A stretch of DNA of 64,000 nucleotides from Icerya purchasi (lineage: Eukaryota; Arthropoda; Insecta; Hemiptera; Monophlebidae): NCBI GenBank assembly GCA_039619475.1, contig CM077116.1, positions 178,589,863 to 178,653,862 on the forward strand, written 5' to 3'. Below are positions 1 to 10,432 of the stretch, piece after piece. The stretch's first letter is position 1; every line of letters begins with the position of its first letter. Made by a program: the position numbers and the translations under genes. Under the pieces are notes generated by a model. It searched no databases. It saw only the letters and a program-made list of their open reading frames with translations, and was not told the origin of the DNA.

Positions 1-1090
1 CTTCTCCGAATTTGCTGAAAAGCACCAAATTTTTTTTAAACACATTTTTGTGAAGAAAATGAATTGTGCGCAAATAGGACTTCCCCTAAAAATTATAGGT
101 AATTTATCCATTCTTTCCGTTTCCTCATGTTGATAATATTTAATGGTAAACATAAAAATAAAAAGCAAATTTTATATAAAAAAGTTAATGGTTGCAAATT
201 TCTTGGAAAGGGAATTTATTTTAAAATCACAAAGTAATAATTTATGTAAGAAAAAAAAAATTCATTACGTAGTTTTAAAAGTTATAAAATCATTCAGATA
301 TTTTATAAAAACAATAAATCTCAATATTAAACCTACTTAATAATAAAAAATACAAAAAAAACGATTATTAAAATCCATGAATGAAATAGGTAAATATGTA
401 TAGGATTATTGAAAATACTTCTGATTACGTTAAAAATAAATTTACTGAAATAAAAATAAAAGTGGGACAACAAAAATTTTAAATATACTGTGAACAAGAA
501 AAAGAAAATACTCAGGAGTATTAATGTAAATTCCCTTTAAATAAAACATAACGAAAATAGAAAATTTTCGACAAAATTTATGAAAAGCCAAAATACATTC
601 AAATTATTAAATTTCACTTCTAATTTTTTTGATGCTATTAGTGTAAATGAAACATCGATATCTAAGAAATCACAAGAAAATTTATTCAAAAAAAAATAAT
701 TAAAAATAATAATTTTTTCAAACATAATACGCAGATAGTATTGGGATACAAATATTTTAGTTTACTCACTACTTGTTATGAAGAATATTATAATCCACTA
801 ATCTCAGGAAATTTACAAAAAAAAAAGCAGAATCAACTAAACTTCTCACGAACAGACACCAATTTTTATAGAAGATGCTAAAAATTTAAACTAAAAGTGA
901 GCGGCTTTTAACCGGAATACTACACAACAAGTGGTTAAGAGTTTTTGAAATACTCAGGCAACATTATGACAACTATTTTATACCGTCAAACACTTTACCA
1001 TTTAAACGTTCTTAGCCGTCATGCTCCACTCCACTAAAAAAAAATTCCTAAAATGAAAAAAAAGATAAAAGGAACGGAGATCTTTAAAAT
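1..1090. other. AT-rich sequence, no gene recognised
   Basis: The reading frames here are short (up to 65 codons), lysine/asparagine/phenylalanine rich, and match no family I recognise. I see no clear repeat or RNA structure. Confidence 0.5.
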
Positions 1091-1490
1091 GTGCGGTAAA
1101 CATTGACTTTATGTGAAATTCTACTTGTAGCGAAAATAACTCAAACGCGTCAGTAAATAAGTTCAGTCAAGCATGATGTTTCATGCGCTGAGGATTCCAT
1201 ACGTAAGACTATAATTTACGTTTACATAATACTAAATTTAAAACAAAAAAATTTGATTTTTCGCGCCGTATCCGTTGTTTTTTACACTTTTTTCTAACTA
1301 TTCGCCAACATCGAACGTTTCGTTAAAGAAATGAAGTACGGTTTAGTTCTCGACAAAAAGCGATCTTTCCATCAATATACATATTCGGAAAAAAAAAATT
1401 CGGAACTTTTGAGCTTTCGGCGCCCCGAAGGTATAAATATAAAGTTGTAAGTTCGGCTATAGTTTTTCTACAAAGCGGTCCTTTACGCAT
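1090..1490. repeat. Dispersed repeat, related to 38.6-39.15 kb
   Basis: Read on the minus strand, 1300-1480 matches the repeat at 38.64-39.12 kb. It shares the series AACTTTA, then a GGCGCCGAAAGCTC-like stretch, then GGAAAGATCGCT and TTTGTCGA, in the same order. On the plus strand, 1165-1200 carries GTTTCATGCGCTGAGGATTCC, which recurs as GTTTCATGTGCTGAGGATTCC at about 39.11-39.13 kb. The locus therefore seems to hold two pieces of the unit in opposite orientation. No coding potential is seen and the class is unknown. Confidence 0.55.
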
Positions 1491-2680
1491 ATTTTTGAGT
1501 TACTTTTTCTCAACTTTTTTACTGTGGCTATTGCTTAGGTGAACATCTTTTTTTTTGCCAATTTTGGGCCCAAAGAGGGGGTCTGTATAATTTCTCAATC
1601 GTAATTTTTTGATTTTATGTAATAGCTTCAGCGTTTTGTTTTCTATTTTAAATTTCACTTTTAAAGAGTTATCTGATGATTAGTTATGAATTTTTTAAGA
1701 ATGATTTTTGATAATGTTTTAAATTTCATATTATATATTCTTGACGGTTTTTTGGGTTTTTCGTAGCCCAGAGTAATCGGTTAGTTCGAAGTTATAGATT
1801 TTCTTAAAGAGAATTTCAATTTTAATTTATGATCCAATTTTGAAGTTTATAAATCAGACCGTTCGTGAGTTATTGATTTTTGTTGATATTTTTGTCGTTT
1901 CTGAACCATTTTATCAGGATTCCGAATGTACGGAATCCTAAAAATAATCTTTGCTGATAGAATAAAAACACATTATTAAACAGTAAAGCAATGACTAGCG
2001 GTAGCTCTATTTTCACTAGTTCTGAAAACACCCGGTAAAGAAATAAAAAAAAAAAAAAAGCGAAATGTTTCAAACATTTTTTACAGAGCTGAATTGAAAA
2101 CTGTTTCAGGTGATCCTATTAATGCAACCACGTTACATGTACAATTTACGCATTGTTGACGAAATAAGTCAAGCGTAACTAAATTAGATCTCTTTTGACA
2201 CGCATCACCCATATATCAGCAACAAACAGTATTTATTACTCATCGTAAAAATTTACCCGCTCTATAGAAAAAGCAGTTTAGCAGGGTATTTTTGTAATAG
2301 ACCCTATTTGACTTCTTAAAATGCAAATGGTTCAAGTGAATTTTCTTTCGAACTGCTAAAATAGAAAAAAAAAACTCAATACTGTTTTTCTTAAATTGAA
2401 GTAATTCCGATTAAAAAAATTCTTTAACAAAATAAAACTACCGACATTAGTGTTTAAACTTTTTACTTTGTAAAATTTAATTTAACATTTATAATACGTC
2501 TTTATTGAAATTTTACAAAATTGAAACATAATATTTAAAAAATATAAATAATTAACAGCTTTCTAAATGATGTTTGTTTCGATTTTTGTATTAAACGACT
2601 ATTTAGCAATGAACTAATACGCCAGCAACTTCATTAGCCATTTTTTATTAACAACCCCCAATTAAATTTCTCCAATATTA
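1491..2680. other. AT-rich sequence, no gene recognised
   Basis: I see only short reading frames and homopolymer runs. Nothing here matches a known family or the repeats elsewhere in the window. Confidence 0.45.
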
Positions 2681-2940
2681 TAAGATAGGAATGCGCACAA
2701 ACGATGAAACTTTGTGCACATTTCTGCACTACGATGCACAAACGTTTGCAATAGATTTTGAAAAAAAATATTATAGTTGGGGGGGGGGGGGGACCTTTCA
2801 ACAGCTCTTCCAATCGTTTTTCTTTAACATCGCAGGATAGGAATGTGCACAAATTATGAAATTTTGTGCACATTTTTGCATAAACGATGCACAAACGATT
2901 GCGCTGTATATAAAAAAAAATATTAAAGTGAAGGGGCTGC
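2681..2940. repeat. Two diverged tandem units with GTGCAC-type motifs and a G14 tract
   Basis: A unit of about 100 bases starting GATAGGAATG occurs at 2681 and again at 2832, an offset of about 151 bases. Both copies contain TTTGTGCACATTT, a GATGCACAAACG motif and an A-rich stretch. In the first copy the A-rich stretch is followed by 14 consecutive G (2779-2792). The second copy has only GAAGGGG there. The short frames that read through it are not believable genes. Confidence 0.75.
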
Positions 2941-2999
2941 TGAAATAGACCTTATAGTGCAATATATCTAGTCATTATCTATGTTTACGAGTATATCGC

Positions 3000-3335
3000 G
3001 GTTACGGTCAAGTTAGTAGAATGGAAAAAATAAAAACAAACCAGTCAGAAGCTAGTCAGTACGTATATAGTCGAAGTAAAAGAAAACCAGAAAAGTAATT
3101 AAGTCAAAAAAAAAAAAAAGCATAGCAGAGACCACATCCGACAGTTGAGTTGCAGAACTTCACCGGGAAGTAGGCTAAGGCAAAACCGCGGACAGCTGAA
3201 GGAGCTAGCGGTAGCCAGCTTTCGGGAAACGGAAAGTTCATCGGAGTCGAACTAGATGTGGGCTCGGAGGAATCGTTGCCGGACTTTATTACGTACAGGA
3301 AACCAAAAAGGGCCAGATTTAATTTTATTAATTTC
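3000..3335. other. GC-richer stretch before LINE copy A, unassigned
   Basis: From about 3120 to 3300 the base composition rises above the surroundings. A plus-strand frame reads acidic then basic residues (DVGSEESLP, then KPKRAR), somewhat like the N-terminus of a LINE ORF1. A short poly-A run sits at 3105-3118. It could be the 5' part of a LINE joined to the 3' end that follows, or an unrelated insertion. I cannot identify it. Confidence 0.25.
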
Positions 3336-3339
3336 TGTC

Positions 3340-3926
3340 GTGGAATAATTCGCGTCGTCCTCTTCATAAATTTTCCGCTCACAATATTAATCATATTTCC
3401 AAACAGTTTCACCTTAGATTATGGAAGGATATTTATTTTTCTCTTTTCTCAAATCCGAATTTTTTTTATCTTTCCATTCAGCCCTTACCTTCTTTGACCA
3501 GATGGTTCGACATGTTTCCTTCCCTTTGTCGTCCCCTGATCACCGCTATATGTCGTCTTCGTTTCGGTCATACCTTTCTCCCTTCGTCACTTTTTCGTTT
3601 TTCCCTCGCCTCATCTCCGCGGTGCCCTCTTCACCCAGAGGATTCCTTTTTTCTGTGTGATATCAATCACGTCTTCTTCGAATGTTCTTCACTCTCTTCA
3701 GAACGTTCTTTCTTCTATTCTCGGCTTTTGGATCTTCGTTTTCCTACTCCATACAATGACTCTTATGTTCTCTCATTTCCTTCCTTGTTTCTTTCATTCA
3801 TTCAATCTCGCACCAGATTGAAATCTAATATGTTATTCTCCTTTTGAACTATTACTTAGATTCCTTGGTTGATTAAGCTGTTGCTCGTCGTTGGCGTACC
3901 CATAAAAAAAAAAACCAAAAAAAAAA
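3340..3926 (+). pseudogene. LINE family-1 copy A, 5'-truncated 3' end with poly-A
   Basis: This is the C-terminal end of a LINE ORF2, after the RNase H domain. Frames read FSNPNFFYLSIQP and then, after a frameshift near 3490, ICRLRFGHTFLPSS and CDINHVFFEC, followed by ERSFFYS. The same blocks occur in all copies of this family here; the CxxxHxxxxC pattern is the terminal zinc knuckle of RNase H-bearing LINEs. The stop is at 3847. The 3' UTR ends GTTGGCGTACCC followed by A-rich sequence to 3926. It is broken and non-functional. Confidence 0.85.
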
Positions 3927-4339
3927 CGCGTGATTGCGTTGATTTATGTGTATTCGGAATCGGTGTGCAGGATTTGTTTGTGTGTGTGGTGTATACATAT
4001 AAATTGCGGGTATTCCTTTATGTTTAGCTGCATTTCCTCTCCGTGTGTTTGTTACCCGAGTCCTACATAAAAAATAAACAATAATAATAATAAAAACCTA
4101 GTCACGAGAACGTTATTGAAGTGTGTGTGTAGTAAGTGTGCAATTTTGGCAACCTTTCGGCTCTGTTTTATGCCTGATCAGTACTAACTAGTTAAAAAGA
4201 AAAGCAAAATAGGAAAAAAAACAAACGATTAGATAAAAAAAAAGGAAAGGAAAAAAATGAGTCAAAGTAATCGGTGACAAAGTTTAGGGAAAAGGGAAAT
4301 CAGCGAATTAATATTAACCGATAGGTAATAATTAAGTTT

Positions 4340-4410
4340 TAATTAGTTAACTCTTCTTCCTATTGTTCCTGGGTGAGGTCCCTGGTTGACGAGTCCAAAA
4401 AAAAAAAAAA
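4340..4410 (+). mobile_element. LINE family-1 3' tail only
   Basis: CTGGTTGACGAGTCC followed by A14 matches the family tail (TTGGCGTACCC, GACGTGCCCC or CGACGAACCC, then A). Only the last few tens of bases seem present, and the 5' limit is uncertain. Confidence 0.5.
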
Positions 4411-4571
4411 GGTAACATTATTGTTTAGCACTGATCCGGTCACATATTTGGTCGGATACGTGACAGACTGGTGGCCATCCATAGGCCCTAGTAAAATTTA
4501 AAAAAAACAAAAAAAAAACGTTTATAGTGGTTCGATCGGGGTTACACCCGGTCGACCTGCTATAATATATA
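4411..4571. other. Spacer with an A-rich tail and a stem-loop
   Basis: A second A-rich run follows GGCCCTAG near 4495-4520. It is followed by an imperfect inverted repeat at about 4523-4566, where TATAGTGGTTCGATCGGG faces CCCGGTCGACCTGCTATA. The stretch GGTTCGATC resembles a pol III B box, but I find no convincing A box, so no tRNA is called. Confidence 0.4.
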
Positions 4572-5195
4572 CATCAAATAATTTTCTTCGATCTATTATG
4601 TATTCCTGGTCATTGCGGCATTCCTGGCAACGAGTTAGTTGACTCGTTGGCACGTTCGACGGCGACCAATAGTTTATTCATTAGTAGATCTACTATCTTT
4701 CTTATCGTTCCCGCCACGATTTCTAGACCGGATTCTATCTTTCATTCTTTACCAATCTTCGATCTTTTTACCTTTCTGTGCAGCCCTTTCCTTCCTCTCT
4801 TCCCTGATTTAATCTTTTCCCCTACCTTAGCCATTTGATTATTTCCTCTATAGTTCGCCTGCGGTTCAATCATAGTTTGCTTCCGGCTTCCCTTAGTTTT
4901 TCTATTGTTCAATCTTCTTTGTGTCCTTATGACCCTCCAGAGTTCAATTATACCTGCCATGCGAATCACATCTTTTTCGAATGCCCCTTTATTTCCTCCG
5001 AACGTGCTACTCTGTATTCTAATCTTCTGCGCCTTGGCCTTCCTATCCTTATAGTGTCCACTGCATTCTTGTATTTCCCTCTCTCAATATAGTTCCTTTG
5101 TTAGCCTTCTTTATCTCCTATCTTTTCCTTATATAATGTACAATTCTCTGCATTGAGTAAGTTCTACTATTGACGTGCCCCAAAAAAAAAAAAAA
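4572..5195 (+). pseudogene. LINE family-1 copy C, end of RNase H to poly-A
   Basis: The copy starts inside the RNase H domain. The last catalytic block reads IPGHCGIPGNELVDSLARS at about 4597-4655, with His and Asp present. After a frameshift near 4835 the C-terminal blocks follow: VRLRFNHSLLPAS, CHANHIFFEC and SERATLYSNLL. The stop is at 5092, followed by a short 3' UTR ending GACGTGCCCC and A14. It lies a few hundred bases from copies A and D. The truncation and frameshift mark it as dead. Confidence 0.88.
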
Positions 5196-5412
5196 ACAAT
5201 AAAATAATTTCCTTTACTAATTGTTAATAAAAAATATTTACTTCACACGATACGACTATTTTTGACTAGCGGTCCCCCTCACTCTCACACGTACATACAT
5301 ATAAATAGTCGAATACACGGAATCATGTATAGAATTATCCTACGGAACGAAAAATGGTAACAATTCAGACTGCTCGACTTTCCGAGCTGATTTTTTTTTT
5401 TTTTTTTGTCTG
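5196..5412. other. Spacer between oppositely oriented LINE copies
   Basis: AT-rich sequence with a run of T at about 5391-5407 that may be the remnant of another minus-strand poly-A tail. Nothing else is recognised. Confidence 0.4.
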
Positions 5413-5492
5413 AACAAATACAGTTTTTTTTTTTTTTTGGGTTCGTCGTAAAGACATTGGCCCAAGAAGAGGAGGAAGGATGAGAAGCGGAA

Positions 5493-6524
5493 TCAGATGT
5501 TTATGCGATCAGATATGGAAGATAGGAAAGAATCAAGTGCTGGAATGACCGAGGGTGATGGCAAGGAGAGGACAAAAGATGCACAATACGGAGTTGGAAG
5601 ACCAATTGACAAAAGAGAAGAGTAAAAGGAAGAACGTTCGGAAGCGATATAGGTGCACTCAAACAAAATGTGATTAGCGTCACCTATAAAGTTGTGAGAG
5701 GAAGGGTATAGGGGACAGTGAGGAGAGGGGACTAGAGAAAAGCGAAATAGGGAAGCAGGAAGCAAACTGTGCCTAAAGCGTAGACGACAGATTGCAGAGA
5801 GAGTTGAACGCCGCATGGAGGGAAAATTGAAAAACCATGGATAAGACGGTAGATTAGGCTGGATAAAGGAATAAAAGGAATCCGGATTTGAGAATGAGGA
5901 GGAATACGAATTTAACCATAGTTTGGAATGAGCTGAAGTGGAGAGGAGAATAATATTATGAGATGAAAAGACGTTGAGGAATTCACCGGTAGAAGAGGAT
6001 GAACGAGCTAGTGTATCGGCCGACTCGTTACCCTCGATTCCAGAGTGGCCAGGAATCCACAGTAGGTCAATTTGGATAGAGTGAGAAAGGAAAATGTTGT
6101 GAATAAGAGAGCGTATAAGAAGGATTATGTAATCAACAGAGGAAGAAGGAAAAGAAGAGGAGATGGCTTGAAGGACACTGTGGGAATCCGATATAATAAG
6201 GACTTCATGCGAAACTAGGGAAGAAGCAACAAAAAGGACGGCACGCAGGATGACAGTAGACTCGGCATAGAACACTGAACAAAAGGAAAGAAGTTTGAAG
6301 GTTTCGAAATAATTTGAGGGAAGACAAAGGAAGGCCGAGCCAACTTCATTGGGTCCTTTGGAACCGTCAGTAAAGATTGCAAAATGATTAGGGAAAAGAG
6401 AGCCAACGATATTTAAAAATTCTGATTGGACAACATGATGAAGGAGAGGTTTGGTAGGGCAAGTTAAGAATAAACAATTAATAGGATGTAGGTGTGTGGA
6501 AAAATTGGAAGAAAAGTATGGCAA
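5493..6524 (-). CDS. LINE ORF2 C-terminal part: RNase H and zinc knuckle, open over 343 codons
   Basis: This is the longest open frame in the window. It carries a complete set of RNase H1 active-site blocks: IFTDGSKG (first Asp, about residue 52), FYAEST (Glu, about 85), LIISDSHS (Asp, about 109) and WIPGHSGIEGNESADTLA (His and last Asp, about 156-171). A family-specific tail follows with ICRLRFRHSLLPAS and GDANHILFEC. RNase H removes the RNA template during retrotransposition. The methionine is simply the first in the frame; the natural protein continued upstream into RT, which lies in other frames. This is a relic of ORF2, not an independent gene. Confidence 0.85.
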   Translation of the reverse strand: MPYFSSNFSTHLHPINCLFLTCPTKPLLHHVVQSEFLNIVGSLFPNHFAIFTDGSKGPNEVGSAFLCLPSNYFETFKLLSFCSVFYAESTVILRAVLFVASSLVSHEVLIISDSHSVLQAISSSFPSSSVDYIILLIRSLIHNIFLSHSIQIDLLWIPGHSGIEGNESADTLARSSSSTGEFLNVFSSHNIILLSTSAHSKLWLNSYSSSFSNPDSFYSFIQPNLPSYPWFFNFPSMRRSTLSAICRLRFRHSLLPASLFRFSLVPSPHCPLYPSSHNFIGDANHILFECTYIASERSSFYSSLLSIGLPTPYCASFVLSLPSPSVIPALDSFLSSISDRINI

Positions 6525-7727
6525 CTTGTCGTATGAATAAATATAAGGAGAAAACTGAGAGAGTCGGGTGGAAATGATAGTATTGGCGTTTTGTTGGTAG
6601 CAAATCGCTAGTTGCGGTGGATATAATAATAGGAATTAACAAGGGAAGAAGAAGAAATAGGAAGACGTTTGATTAAAAAGTGGTGATGAGTGATTCGGCA
6701 TGTAAAGTGGGGATAGGAGTAGACTTCCTAGCTCCTAGACAGAGACGAAGACAAACATTTTGAACACGGCCGAGTTTGGAGAGCAAGGATCTGGAGAAAT
6801 TTCCATATATAGAACAACAATAATCAAGGATAGAACGAATAAAGGATTTGTAGAACATTAGTAGAATGCATGGATCTCCACCCCAATTAGTATGGGAAAG
6901 AGACTTTATCAGGTTGAGCCTTTTGAGGGAAGACAGGTAGAGATGGTAGATGTGATTATGGAACGAAAGGCGACTGTGACGAGGCTAATTTGGGAGGGGT
7001 CAAAAAGACGGAGAGTAAACACAACAACAGAGGATTTAACAGATGAAATTGAAAGATGTATATTTGATAGAGAATTTTCTAATGATGTTAAAGAGCTGGG
7101 AACTAGCGACCGAAATATTACGATGAGAGGAATAGATGAGGATATCATCGGCGTAAAAAATTGAAGGTGAACTTCGAGAAATGGAAGCAATATTGATAAA
7201 ATAGATGTTGAACAGAGTTGGACTAAGACAGGAGCCTTGCGACAATCCGCAGAATACTGACCTAATGTAGGTCTCAGAAGGTGTAGAAAGAATAACAGTT
7301 CTACATTTAAAGAGATTACTAATGAGGGAAGAGAAGTGAGCTGGTATATTAAAGGAAAGCATTATATCGAACAAAGTAGGGAGGTGAACATTGTCGAAGG
7401 CCGCAGTGATGTCAACAAAAGAAGCAACAAGAAATTCTTTACGAATGAATGCCGAGCAGACGTCTACCAAGAACGAACTGATACAATCAGGGGGGCCGCG
7501 ACCAGGGCGAAAACCATACATGTTGTTAGGCAGCAAATCGTTACGTTCGAGCCACCAGACAAGACGTCTGTTAATTAAGCTTTCGAAAAGCTTTCTAACG
7601 CAAGAAGCAAGAGAAATTGGACGAAGAGCTGAAGAATTAAGCTTTGGGATCGTGATGATGATAAAGGTATTCCAAGAGGAAGGAGTGGAGGAGGAACGAA
7701 GAAAGGAGTTAAATAAGTTCAAAAGGA
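6525..7727 (-). pseudogene. LINE ORF2 reverse transcriptase domain, frameshifted
   Basis: The RT reads in one frame from 7727 to about 7090: PKLNSSALRPISLAS (motif 1/2), GFRPGRGPPD, FVDITAAFDN (motif A Asp), GLSQGSCLSPTLFNIYF (motif B) and FYADDILIY (catalytic YADD). The reading then shifts: HLSISSVKSSVVVFT lies in a second frame (6909-7190), and FYKSFIRSILDYCCSIYG with KLGRVQNVCLRL in another stretch (6673-6858). All catalytic residues are visible but at least two frameshifts break the protein. The natural order is RT, thumb, RNase H. Confidence 0.88.
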
Positions 7728-7824
7728 AACAAATACAGTTCATTTGGCCAGCAAACTACACTATGTTTAGATATGAAAAATTACTGGTAATAGAAAAATA
7801 AGGAATGGAAAGCAGAGAAAGGAA

Positions 7825-8045
7825 ATTCCATTCTACAATATGGCCATAACTACAGGCAGTGCCCACAATGCCCAATGAAACTTGACTAACTGAAATAAGA
7901 TTTTTTTCTTTCCAGGAAAAAAAAACAAAACACAAATTAAATAATAAAAATTAAAAATTTCCATCTTACAATATGACCACAGCTGCCTGGCAATGTTCGC
8001 AATGCCTAATGGGAAGAAGGAAGTAGTCACACTACAATGTAAGAA
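7825..8045. repeat. Two-unit imperfect tandem duplication, about 134-bp period
   Basis: TTCCATTCTACAATATGGCC, followed by an ACAGGCAGTGCCCACAATGCC-like run (near 7828), recurs at about 7962 as TTCCATCTTACAATATGACC, followed by GGCAATGTTCGCAATGCC. A weaker third trace (CACACTACAATGTAAG) follows at about 8027. It lies between LINE copies D and E. Confidence 0.6.
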
Positions 8046-8144
8046 AAAAAATAATAAAGAATGTAATCAGTGGGTTGATAAGGAATACAATGAAATAAAA
8101 TTAACTGTCTTCATTGACAAAGTAATAAATCTGATTCCAAAGGC

Positions 8145-8831
8145 GTTCTTCAAACCATTTCCTCTCCTCCTTCTCATACTTCTGACGGTATCATCCTCTC
8201 TATTCGATCTCTTGTCTCCTCTTTGTTCTCGTTCCGCTCCATTCTCATAGACTTTCTATGGGTCCCTAGTCATTTCAATATTGAGGGCAATGACGCAGCT
8301 GACTCTTTAGCTCGCTCAGCCGCCCGCATTGGTCCTCTGACATGTATCCATCTTTATTCTCAAATCGCTTTTCACGGTACCGTCTTATTCAACCGGTTCC
8401 TAGTTTCCTGCCTTGGTTTCAATCTATTCCTACTTGTCGTCGTTCCACTGTTGTTTCCTTAATTAGGCTTAGAATCAATCATTCTCTACTCCCCTCTTCT
8501 CGCTTTCGATTCGCTTTGTCCCCTTCTCCTTTCTGCTCTCTTCACGCTTCTGAGCCTTCTTGTACTTGTGATTCAAATCATATTCTATTCGAATGTTCTG
8601 CACTCTCTAACGAACGCTCCTTTCTTTACGCCCAACTTCTAGTTTTGGGTCTTCCTACTCCCTTTAACGCTACCTATATTCTTTCCTTCCCATTGACTTC
8701 AGTTATTCCATTGCTGCTGTCCTTTGTCTTTTCCATTTCTGACCGCTTGGCTATTTAATTATAACTCTTAATTTTTCATGTTGTTGGGTCAAGGCCGCTG
8801 GCGCGCCCAGGGTAGGAAAAAAAAGAAAAAT
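8145..8831 (+). pseudogene. LINE family-1 copy E, RNase H end to 3' tail
   Basis: The copy starts near 8145 within RNase H (SDGIILSIRSLVSS), followed by the block WVPSHFNIEGNDAADSLARS, which keeps His and the final Asp. After a frameshift near 8380 it reads LIRLRINHSLLPSSRFRFAL, CDSNHILFEC and SERSFLYAQ-like sequence, with a stop at 8758. The 3' UTR ends GGCCGCTGGCGCGCCC then A-rich sequence. It is nearly identical to the copy at 61.68-62.03 kb over the shared part, so both belong to a young subfamily. Confidence 0.88.
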
Positions 8832-8939
8832 TAAATAAAAACCGTGTTTCCTTCAATAAATTCTTTCCTTAATTTTTTTTCTCTCCTTTTTATTTCTCTT
8901 TTTTTTATTTTATTTATTATTATAAATTAAACTAAAATG

Positions 8940-9000
8940 TTGTTAAGTCTGGGTGCCTTAATCGCCCTAGATCAGAGCTGAATGTTAGAAAAAAGTGTGG
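8940..9000 (+). mobile_element. Possible I-like LINE 3' end
   Basis: GGGTGCCTTAATCGCCCTAG at 8949-8968 resembles the 3' stem-loop sequence GGTGCCGTAATAGCCCAGG of the LINE tail at 18.86 kb. The right half of the stem is not seen and no poly-A is obvious, so this is tentative. Confidence 0.3.
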
Positions 9001-9249
9001 ACTGATTTCATTGTTCTGTAGTCTGTTTTCGATTCTGAGTAGTAGTTCATACATTCGCCTTCCTGTTACTTCTCATAAACGTTTTTGCCCACTTATCCAA
9101 GTATTTCAACTTCATTTCTTTTATTTTCTGTACTACCGCTATTCTATCCCTGTAATTCCATTTCGTTTATTCTTTCCAGCTGAAAATTTCCTCATATGAC
9201 ATAAGCAGATGTATATGGGATACTACTATTTTATATACAAACATCATAC

Positions 9250-9720
9250 TTAAAATGATTTTTCCTTGTCCGTTTTCATTTTATTTTTGAATTTGTTGTA
9301 GTCAATAGTCGATTTACTACATCGTGAATATTGTGAAAATTTTTCGTTAGTTATGAAATCGGAATCAGATACGCAAAAGCGCCCAGTGTGAAATCCAGTT
9401 ATCGAGCACAGTGTAGATCTGTTATTACCAGAAGAAGTCATTTCTAAAACATTGTTACGGATTTGGTGGAGGCTATTGCATGGATGATTTTGCCAGCGAT
9501 TTTTCCAGAATTTTTCAGCAGTGAAACGTAGCGAATTTTTAACTTCACCATGAAATGCTGCTGTCTTTAGATGTACTTTCAGAACATTGGTACTTTTGGC
9601 AGGTTGGTCAAAAACGAATTTCTGTTTCTATGTCTTGAATACGAACCCAGGGGAGAAGAAATTTGATTTTCTGATTGAAAGTTTCTGTCGATTATTTGAA
9701 CAACCGGATGTAGAAGAAAC
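9250..9720 (-). pseudogene. Fragment of a LINE ORF2 C-terminus
   Basis: On the minus strand a frame from about 9560 to 9250 reads EKFWKNRWQNHP, then RSTLCSITGFHTGRF and a cysteine-bearing end. This resembles the region after RNase H in I/Jockey-type elements (a W-rich stretch, then a TGHxxx motif before the zinc knuckle). The upstream sequence is too decayed to place RNase H. It does not match LINE family 1. Confidence 0.45.
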
Positions 9721-10432
9721 AGACTGAAGATGTCTTCAGTACAAGTAGTGTGGTCGTATTTATGATGTTGGTGGCGTTGTTGTTATTAGCGTGTTATCGC
9801 GCTTGATAACGAGCTCACGAATAATTGTAAAAGCTTTACACGTGAAAATTGAACAAAAGTTATAGAACCAACGAGCTAGTAGTATCATGTCAATTTAGTG
9901 ACTGTGCGTTCCCCATGATTTCCGTCAGTGAACAATTGTATAATCAGCGGGGGAATTTATTCGTGTTCTCGTTGAAAAGCAAGCGGTGGGTACTCGGGTG
10001 CCATTAGTTGTTTAGTTCTTTTCTTCATATGTTTAAAGACGGTTTTCTGATTTCAGTGTATATATTGCTCCATGGAAAGATTTGGAAACCTCCTTAATAG
10101 AGTACGCAGACAGTTTGGCGGTAGTCCTTATCATACACCCTTATGCTCTGTAATCAAGTATAGGATGTATTAATGCGCGCGGTATATAGCCGGTAAAATG
10201 TTTGTATCACAACTGCAAAATTTTGATGAGACACTTCTGAATCCAAAGTCATGCTTGATAACTCTTGAGTTGCTTGACATAGGGCGTTCAAGAGAGATTT
10301 GTACCGATTGTCAGACCGAGTATTTTTATCGATTGCGTTCTTTTAACTGCTCGTGGCCTCGTTTGATGATTATAAATTCAGATTTTTTACGAGAAAAGTT
10401 GAATTCGCTGTTTTTAAGCCTATAAGGTATAA
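9721..10432. other. No recognisable gene
   Basis: Sequence of mixed composition with short frames up to 75 codons, none similar to anything I know. Confidence 0.4.

Larger units (their letters stand above)
5426..7727 (-). mobile_element. LINE family-1 copy D with 13-bp target-site duplication
   Basis: This is a 5'-truncated non-LTR retrotransposon in the minus orientation. Its poly-A tail is the T-run at 5424-5437. AACAAATACAGTT occurs at 5413-5425 and again at 7728-7740, directly outside the element, as expected of a TSD made by target-primed reverse transcription. From its 5' end the body holds the RT domain, a thumb/connection region, RNase H, a zinc knuckle and a 3' UTR ending CGACGAACCC. 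Truncation falls just before RT motif 1, so the endonuclease and ORF1 are missing. RT plus RNase H without LTRs places it in the I/Jockey/R1/LOA group; the clade is not resolved. Confidence 0.92.

Noticed and set aside
3104..3412. 102-codon minus frame
   Set aside because: It is antisense to the GC-richer stretch and LINE copy A, and matches nothing.
7336..7801. Plus-strand frames of 80-136 codons
   Set aside because: They are antisense shadows of the LINE RT on the minus strand.
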